A stretch of 64,000 nt of DNA, from positions 6,707,001-6,771,000 of the forward strand of contig JAUKNK010000320.1 of NCBI GenBank assembly GCA_030765055.1, given 5' to 3'. The DNA comes from Mantis religiosa (taxonomy: Eukaryota; Arthropoda; Insecta; Mantodea; Mantidae). The translations under genes and the position numbers were made by a program. The notes beneath the pieces are model-generated. The model saw only the letters and a program-made list of their open reading frames with translations. It was not told the DNA's origin and ran no database searches. Positions 57,536 through 64,000 of this stretch are shown here, one piece after another; position 1 is the stretch's first letter, and each line of letters starts with the position of its first letter.

Positions 57536-58530
57536 TATCAAACACGTGAAATAAAGTGAGCGTGAGGTAGACACGCTACCATCTACGCTACCGAGGCGGG
57601 CTTGAAGCTTATAAGTCCAATTGTAGAATAGTGCGTAAACTTAAATAACATAATCATCTAATGAGGTTTTTCCCATTTCATATTAGAAAGTTCCCTATTT
57701 CAGGTATACTTGTATCATACAAAGAAACTAAATACTTTAATTAGAGAATGAATATAATAACAAATATTTAATTATAATTTCTTTATGTAGTTTATTAGTG
57801 CCAAATCCTTGAAGCGTTATAATTGTTATGTTATGTTAATCTTTATATTTGGTTTTTGTAACTAGAGCCCTAACACACCTTACAGGTAAAATAGGGTTAC
57901 TTCTTTTGAATAATAAATAATAATATTAGAAGATGGCAGAATGAGGGCGTGGAAATATGGTTAGTATGAGGAAATTTAGGCTAAACTTTATTTTAAATGT
58001 GTCATAGGTATTTCAAATCTTATTGTTAGTCATATGACCAAGAAACGAAACACTATGGTGACTTATACAGCTCCTGGAACGTTTAAATGAATAAAATTAA
58101 AGTTGTATAGGCATAACATTTTCCATATTAACGCTTAGAGCCGAGCACTCCGTTCTTGTTAAGATCAATGTAGAGGATTAGATAAGCTGTAATGGTTTAC
58201 TATGACCATTTACTGTGATAAGTTAGAACTATCAAAAAAGAATTGGTGAAATTTGCTGGTAGTTAAATACACGATATATTTGGTCATCATTTACAACACA
58301 AAAGAAATTGGGCTTCGGCATCAGTTTAGAATGTATAGAGACTATTTTCCAGTTGGCAAAATAGGTCTTTTAAGTAGAGAAATGCGGAGAAAACAGTTTT
58401 AATTTATGGAAGTTATTAAAATTAAAGGAGCTAAACTTTAATGTATTGGTTAATATTTCTAGTAATGTAACTTGGATCATGGTTATGAAGCACTCTTTTA
58501 TTCTATGGTTAATGCGAGATTACATACATT
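57536..58530. other. Intergenic with a SINE head remnant
   Basis: CTACGCTACCGAGGCGGGCTT at about 57583-57603 is the reverse of the SINE family 1 A-box region. No gene is seen. Confidence 0.45.
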
Positions 58531-58532
58531 CT

Positions 58533-58742
58533 CTAGTCTACTGATTCGAAGCTCGCGGGTTCAAATGCGGCCACACGAATAGATTTTAAGCGTGCTTAAT
58601 AGTGATAGACGCATTTATAGCTCTAAAAGAAGTGAGAGGAAATTCTGGCACAACGGTGGCGTTCTTATGATCCTGGCAATTAACGGCTTCGGTCTGAATC
58701 AAATTTGAACCCGCGACTTTGTAATCAGTAGACCAGTACCTA
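58533..58742. repeat. Inverted pair of tRNA-like B-box sequences
   Basis: CTAGTCTACTGATTCGAAGC...GCGGGTTCAAAT at 58535-58569 is mirrored at 58706-58741. The arms are about 35 bp with a loop of about 135 bp. Both arms hold a GGGTTCAAAT B-box. Confidence 0.6.
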
Positions 58743-58759
58743 ACCAACCAGACAAAGTT

Positions 58760-61700
58760 CACCAAGCGGATGTTGTACTTAATAAGTTAGGAACGCTATA
58801 TGTGCAGGAAAATAAAATACGATTGCAAGGTAATGAATTTTAATTTTATTTAACAATTTTGTAGTGAAATTCAACACGTGTTCCATTAATATCATATACA
58901 ATATACAAGTACCTTTCCTTATAAGAAGTAAATATATTTTTCATAATACAGGGGCCGTATTGAAGATTTAAATAGGTTAGATTACAATAATTATAAGTAT
59001 TGTGTATTACTGAGTAATCCATAGCAAACATGTAGAATTTTAAAGTGATCCTTGATTCAATATAGATGAAATACCTCATTGTTCTTTAACAACTCTTACA
59101 TCTAATTTCTGTTGATTATATACTTCAATAATAATTGGCCGATATTAATAATATATTTTAAATGAAATAGTATAAACAAAGAATTCTAATTTTCTCAAGT
59201 CCTAGCCAGATTGCTGTTTCATTTCTGTACAAGTAATAGCATAGTTCACATTTTTTAGAAGAATATCTGTTCTTTTGCAGGAGGCGTGCACCCGAAATGC
59301 TTCCAACAAAGAGTTGGTTTATGACAAATACGTGCTATTAATTCCCTTTTGTTGTTGCCAGAACAGAGAATTCTTATTTTTCTCCCCCCGTGAAATAGAG
59401 CCCACAAAAGCCATTCATACGTTGTGTGTGTCCATGTTAAACAAAACCCTTGACACCAGAAAGCGATTCAGGAAGGCCCCCCTCGCAGGAGAAATAATAA
59501 CGATCCCTCTATTGGCACAATGTACAGTATATCACCTCATCATATACAGATGGAAAGCATCATAAAATACAGCTTCACACCGATTGCTCTGCGTTCACCA
59601 CGTGGGTAGAGACGCTAGATTAAAATTCGTATTTTATGTAGTTAGTTTGGGATTTTACTGCGCAATTTATATGGTGGTGTACAACTCAACACTATTTAGC
59701 AATACGTTTTTAAGCATCCTAAGTAATTTTCCATCACGGAGTATTAGTTATGTTAATATTGTAATCACAGGCTTTGGCTAAGTCGTTGTAAAGGGGACAA
59801 TGGATCCTCAGCAGAGCGTTTTAGTTTCTCTGCAATCTACCGAAGGAAGTCAGGTATTGTATTCTACCCAAACGTTTTGTTATTTCCGAATTAAGATTTT
59901 TAAGCCCCCTAAATAAAGGAATGCATTTTTATAAAACAATGTGTGGTGAGTGAAAAGATCGCAAACGAACATTTGATTGAGTACCAGATAAGGTATTTGG
60001 GTTCGACATTTTCCAGTGGAGCATTTCATCAGTTTAGAAAATCTTTTATGAAAATCATGTGACCCCAAATTATTTTTTACTTGGAAATATTTTCGAAAAT
60101 TGTGGCCTTACCTAAAATATTCTGAAGACTTTTAATAGAGTGTCATGTGTTAAGATATTTCCATGACAATTGAAATATATTATCTTGAATTTCTTGGGAA
60201 TGGTTTCATTTTTAATGAGTTTTACATTATTAGCAAACTGCATAAAAGGGATAGACAGGAACTTGCTACCCAGGAGAACTACGTTTCATTAGAGCATATG
60301 CTTATTCCCATTTTTTGAGTTAATTACTTCGGCGACATTTCTTGTTAAAGTTGAAATTTCAAATATAATTTTTGAAGTGGAACATTGTATTCTTTATTTG
60401 TCTTGTGTTCATGTAAGGAACGAAGTTTCTAGGCTATCAGATAATCACGCTCTCTTAAAAGTTTTAACTATTGTTTAAGTCTGCTGTTTTTCCTTATTTC
60501 TCCTGTACCTACAATTTAATATATAATGAAACGAGTTTTGCAAAAGTTTCTATGGATTAACATATGTAAGTTAGGTAGAGGAATAACTGGCGAAGAATAG
60601 GTAGAAGAAATCATATGAATGTGGCACATATCTTCTTTGGTAGAGAAGTAAAGTTTTGTGGCGCATGCGGTCCTTATTCGTACAGTGAGAATGCTACTGC
60701 TCTTGGCAATTTCCGCACTAAAATAATGCCCACTTCTGCCTCACGGCATCTATCTGCCTAATTGATCATTAAAGGCCGGAGAGATGTGCGCTTGCATGCG
60801 ATAAAAGTTAGCTGGACGCAAGTATGAATGACATCAGATGTACAGCACGGTCATCAAATATGCAAACAACTGCTACCAGTAACAAACAGTAAAACATTGC
60901 CTTGCAAGTATATGCAGACGAAAGGTCAAAGTATAACGCGACTGTTTTGTTTCCTCTTGCTGTACCTGTCATGTCCTGGCTGTGAGTATACCTATAGAAA
61001 AGCGCACATATCATTTTTGTGGTTCAAGTGCAGAGCACGCTAATTGCTTAGGGGAGACAAAGTATACTAGATTTCCGCAAGTGATCCAATTTGCAAGCCT
61101 ACACTGAAAATTCACAGAAAATTTTGAAAATCATACAATTTTCTTTTTTTTTGGCACTTTTGTCACAGTTCAATATGCCGAAATTCGAAATGTTTATTGG
61201 CCTAGAAACACACTGCGTAGCAGCAGAATTACATCACATATCACAGTCTACAACATCAAGGTCGATGACAATAACAAACAGCTTACTCAACTTCCTCTGT
61301 TTACAACACCCTTGTTACATGTCTGTTTTATAACTCCCGCTGGCGTGTCACAATCTCTTTTATAACTCAATTATACATTCGAGAGGTTTCTCGTACAAAT
61401 AAGAAAACAACTTTTCTCTGTCAATAAAGATATCACTAGAACCTTCCAAAAGTGAAATCCTATCCGTGCCGGCAAGTCCTTCATCTCAGCTATCTTTATT
61501 TGCCGGCTCTTTGTGTACACTAGCCGCGCTATCGTTAACTGCTTATGCAAGCTCTTTATTGCCGTGAAACATTATCCGCCGTCTGTTATCTATTTGCACC
61601 GAAACTTTTATGCCCGTTACCGCGACAATATAAATAATTTTCGCTAGACATTAGGTTTATTATCTGATTTCTTTTCTAGCGTCCAGATAGCGTCCAGAAT

Positions 61701-63128
61701 GAATTCCAGACTATTAGTGTATTTGTTTCCTCTTTCGGGCTCATGTATAACACAACTGTAGGAGTGTAAAATGTTACATTTAGATGCTCTTTGCACTAAT
61801 TTTGTATAGGTTGTATTAATTTTGTTACATAAACCTATTTTTCGAATTACTTCATATTGAATTAACCGATTGCAAAGTAATTTCATAACACATTTCTATG
61901 TAAGTTTAAGGTGAACATAAAAAGCGATAGAGATGCATTTAAAATGAGTGGCAGTATGTGCTCTTGAATTTCCATAACCTTAATATGATATCGCGAGGAA
62001 CATATGAGTAGTAACATTTCAAATACAACATATAACAATAAGACAAGTTCCGAACAGAAATGACTACAGACACAAAAGGTTGCTGGAAATAAGTTTTTAG
62101 TTTGGAAGGGATCTGTAATTTCTCATTGGCGAAAACCTGGTAATAGATCATTGCCTTTCTTTAGTCATAATCAGGTAGGACAACAGGTGTAGCTTTTACA
62201 ACAAATACAGGATTTGCTTACTGAGGTTAAGGTGTCATCTTGAGAGAGGTAGCGCCAAGAAAAGACGAACTGTTATGAATGCTACACCACACTTGTACAC
62301 TAACACGTTGTTCATGTTTTCATATTTTTAAAAATAAATTCGATAATTTTCATGGCATTTTTATTATTTTGGTTGGATATTTCGGAACTTACATATGTAT
62401 AATTGGAGAATAATAAATATACACTTTTGAAACTAAAATTTTTATATGTATATATTCAAGTCAAAGTACCTCAAATTTATATGACAGATTTACAATTAAT
62501 AATATCTATATTATTCTTAACAAAAGTACTAGATGAAATATAGTGTTCATTCACTTAACCTCTGTTTGGTCCGTTTCTTCTTCATAATATACTCCAATGA
62601 TTGTAGAATTATCGTGCAGTTAGCCACAATATATTTTGTAAACGTCTTGAAGTAAACTTTTCTGTAATTTTAACTTAAAAACTGCCATTGTGAACAGGTG
62701 TGCTCAATATTAGATTATATGACAGAAGCTAAGCGTAAATACTTGATGTCCAGTTCATATACTCCGTTATTTTTAGATATACTGTTTCCCTTCAACAGAA
62801 TCTTGATTGCACACAATTTGCAATATCTATGGTTTGTATGCATCTGTAATTCTTTTGTTGTAATCAATAGATGTTATGGTACTCTAGTACACAGTTAATC
62901 AGAAGTCATCTTTCTCTCTCCATCGGTGTCGAAGTTTTAACTGGTCTAAATCATAACTAAGGGGCGGATTTCTATGATGTGCATGCATTTATGACCTAAA
63001 CTACCTTAAGTATGACCAATAAGACCAAAATATGCTGTTTATAACTTAACGAATTTGTTATTCATATTAAATCAATTGGTAATTAAAGTTTAATTGACAA
63101 TTAATGATTTGTGCATAAATATTTGTAA
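58760..63128. other. Intergenic, no supported gene
   Basis: About 4.4 kb of AT-rich sequence with only short frames (up to 96 codons, at 59275-59565) that lack motifs, splice logic or matches within the window. Confidence 0.5.
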
Positions 63129-63450
63129 TCATTTCTGCAGAAGAAAATCTTTGCTACATTTTACTTCACCAGGCTTATTATCTTTTGGAGTACCAACAAT
63201 ATCAGTGGCTACATATCTCCCATCTTCGTCATTTGCTTCATCGATGGAAACGCATATCTTGTTACGGTCAATAGTAGGTACTATATTTTTCAATCCATCT
63301 TCGTAGCAAGTAGAGAGATTTTCCTCAGAGTTCATTCATGAGATATTTGATTACTGATATATTTCTAAAATAAGACCTAAAGCTGACACGTTTGAATATT
63401 TTAAGGACATATTTGAAGTCCACCATATTGCAAAGATCTATACAACATTC
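63129..63450 (-). pseudogene. hAT-like transposase fragment, frameshifted
   Basis: The minus strand reads CYEDGLKNIVPTIDRNKICV followed by SIDEANDEDGRYVATDIVGT and PGEV. This follows the CYExTLxxIRxxIxxxxIWVSVDETTDxxGRYxANVVxGT pattern of repeated insect hAT-type transposases with a DUF659-like domain. Upstream, in a shifted frame, FRSYFRNISVIKY resembles the preceding FRxFLxKY block. The rest of the protein is absent. Confidence 0.5.
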
Positions 63451-63519
63451 TAAACGGATATGCGCAGAAGCTACAGTTGAACAAGTTGCCACAAACATCA
63501 GACTACTGCCTACTTCCAA

Positions 63520-64000
63520 TGGAGGAAGCAGTTAAACACTTCTGATGTTTAGTGGTTTTAATATGTGCTACTTTCACTTCACAATATTTACAATACAAAA
63601 TAAGACGGCAATACTAAAGCCTTTCCCAAAGCCCTCGAACAAAATTTCTTCATTCAGAACTTGTACGTTCAGGCATGGTGACATCAAACTGACTGAGGCC
63701 TCAATAGAGTGTACAAGATACTTTCAGAAAGGTAGCGGAGACAGATGTGGTAAAGTGGAGGGAACAAAACGTTAAACCTGTCGCCAAACAAACAGGGAAT
63801 GATGAGATTCAAACATTCAGGGTTAATACAGACATTAGGATTAGGTTCTCACTATGGAGGGGATTTGGTACGTGGGCTACCATGCTGGGCCCATTGTGCC
63901 TGTGACGCAAGTGGGGCACCCCCGGGAGGAAGGATGAGATGAGAGGAGACAGAGGCTGGCCGTCCCAAGGAGCCATGACAGTACAGAGGGCAGGGTACCT
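63520..64000. other. Intergenic, GC-rich at the window end
   Basis: The last 160 bp are much richer in GC (CACCCCCGGGAGGAAGG region) than the surroundings. No identity could be given; it may be the start of another repeat cut by the window edge. Confidence 0.35.

Noticed and set aside
63094..63306. 70-residue plus-strand ORF
   Set aside because: Antisense shadow of the hAT-like fragment.

Overview
The window is a piece of an AT-rich insect genome. It has no ordinary host gene that I can support, no rRNA or CRISPR, and a dense load of transposable elements. The families seen are a Polinton/Maverick, a CR1/Jockey-type LINE, Penelope-like fragments, gypsy-type solo LTRs, mariner, Tigger/pogo, a Tc1-like DDE relic, a hAT-like relic, MITEs and tRNA-headed SINEs. 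This suits a large repeat-rich insect genome, perhaps cockroach or termite-like, but the species cannot be fixed from the sequence.

The centrepiece is a full-length Polinton/Maverick (adintovirus-like) at 3333-19742 (16,410 bp). It is bounded by a perfect 6-bp target duplication (CATTAC at 3327-3332 and 19743-19748) and by TIRs of about 0.8 kb that begin AG and end CT. From left to right it holds: a three-exon gene of unknown function (+), a small hypothetical ORF (+), then a leftward virion block of double-jelly-roll major capsid protein, penton-like minor capsid protein, adenain-type protease and a phospholipase A2/core protein. A two-way promoter region with a 36-bp duplication follows. 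A rightward block then carries the packaging ATPase, a fibre-like protein with phage-tail-fibre-type repeats and a coiled coil, a DUF8207-like protein and an integrase with chromodomain. Leftward from the right end lie a small conserved protein and the protein-primed family B DNA polymerase. Most frames are open, but polB has one in-frame TAA and a Gly in place of the second Asp of its DTD motif, so this copy should not make its own active polymerase.

The Polinton uses unusual gene expression signals. Both leftward right-end genes appear to begin with a 13-nt coding exon, and these are phase-compatible with each other's acceptors. The left-end gene has two introns. A canonical A AAA AAC slippery heptamer near the end of the PLA2/core frame leads in the -1 frame into the conserved N-terminus of the protease, which has no upstream ATG of its own.

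To the right of the Polinton: 19.7-23.9 kb holds a decayed Jockey-like RT; 24.0-29.8 kb holds a nearly complete LINE (ORF1 with a PHD-like finger; ORF2 EN-RT) interrupted by a 562-bp solo LTR and flanked by inverted copies of a roughly 100-bp repeat; 33-38.5 kb is a graveyard of SINE, Tigger, Tc1-like and mariner copies; 39.5-46.4 kb has SINEs, a MITE with a long ATT array and a second solo LTR of the same family; 48.4-51.4 kb has tandem and foldback arrangements of a tRNA-headed repeat; 53.3-57.5 kb has two more MITE copies and a relic of a repetitive arthropod ORF; the last 6 kb is mostly unannotatable, with a hAT-like transposase fragment near 63.2 kb.
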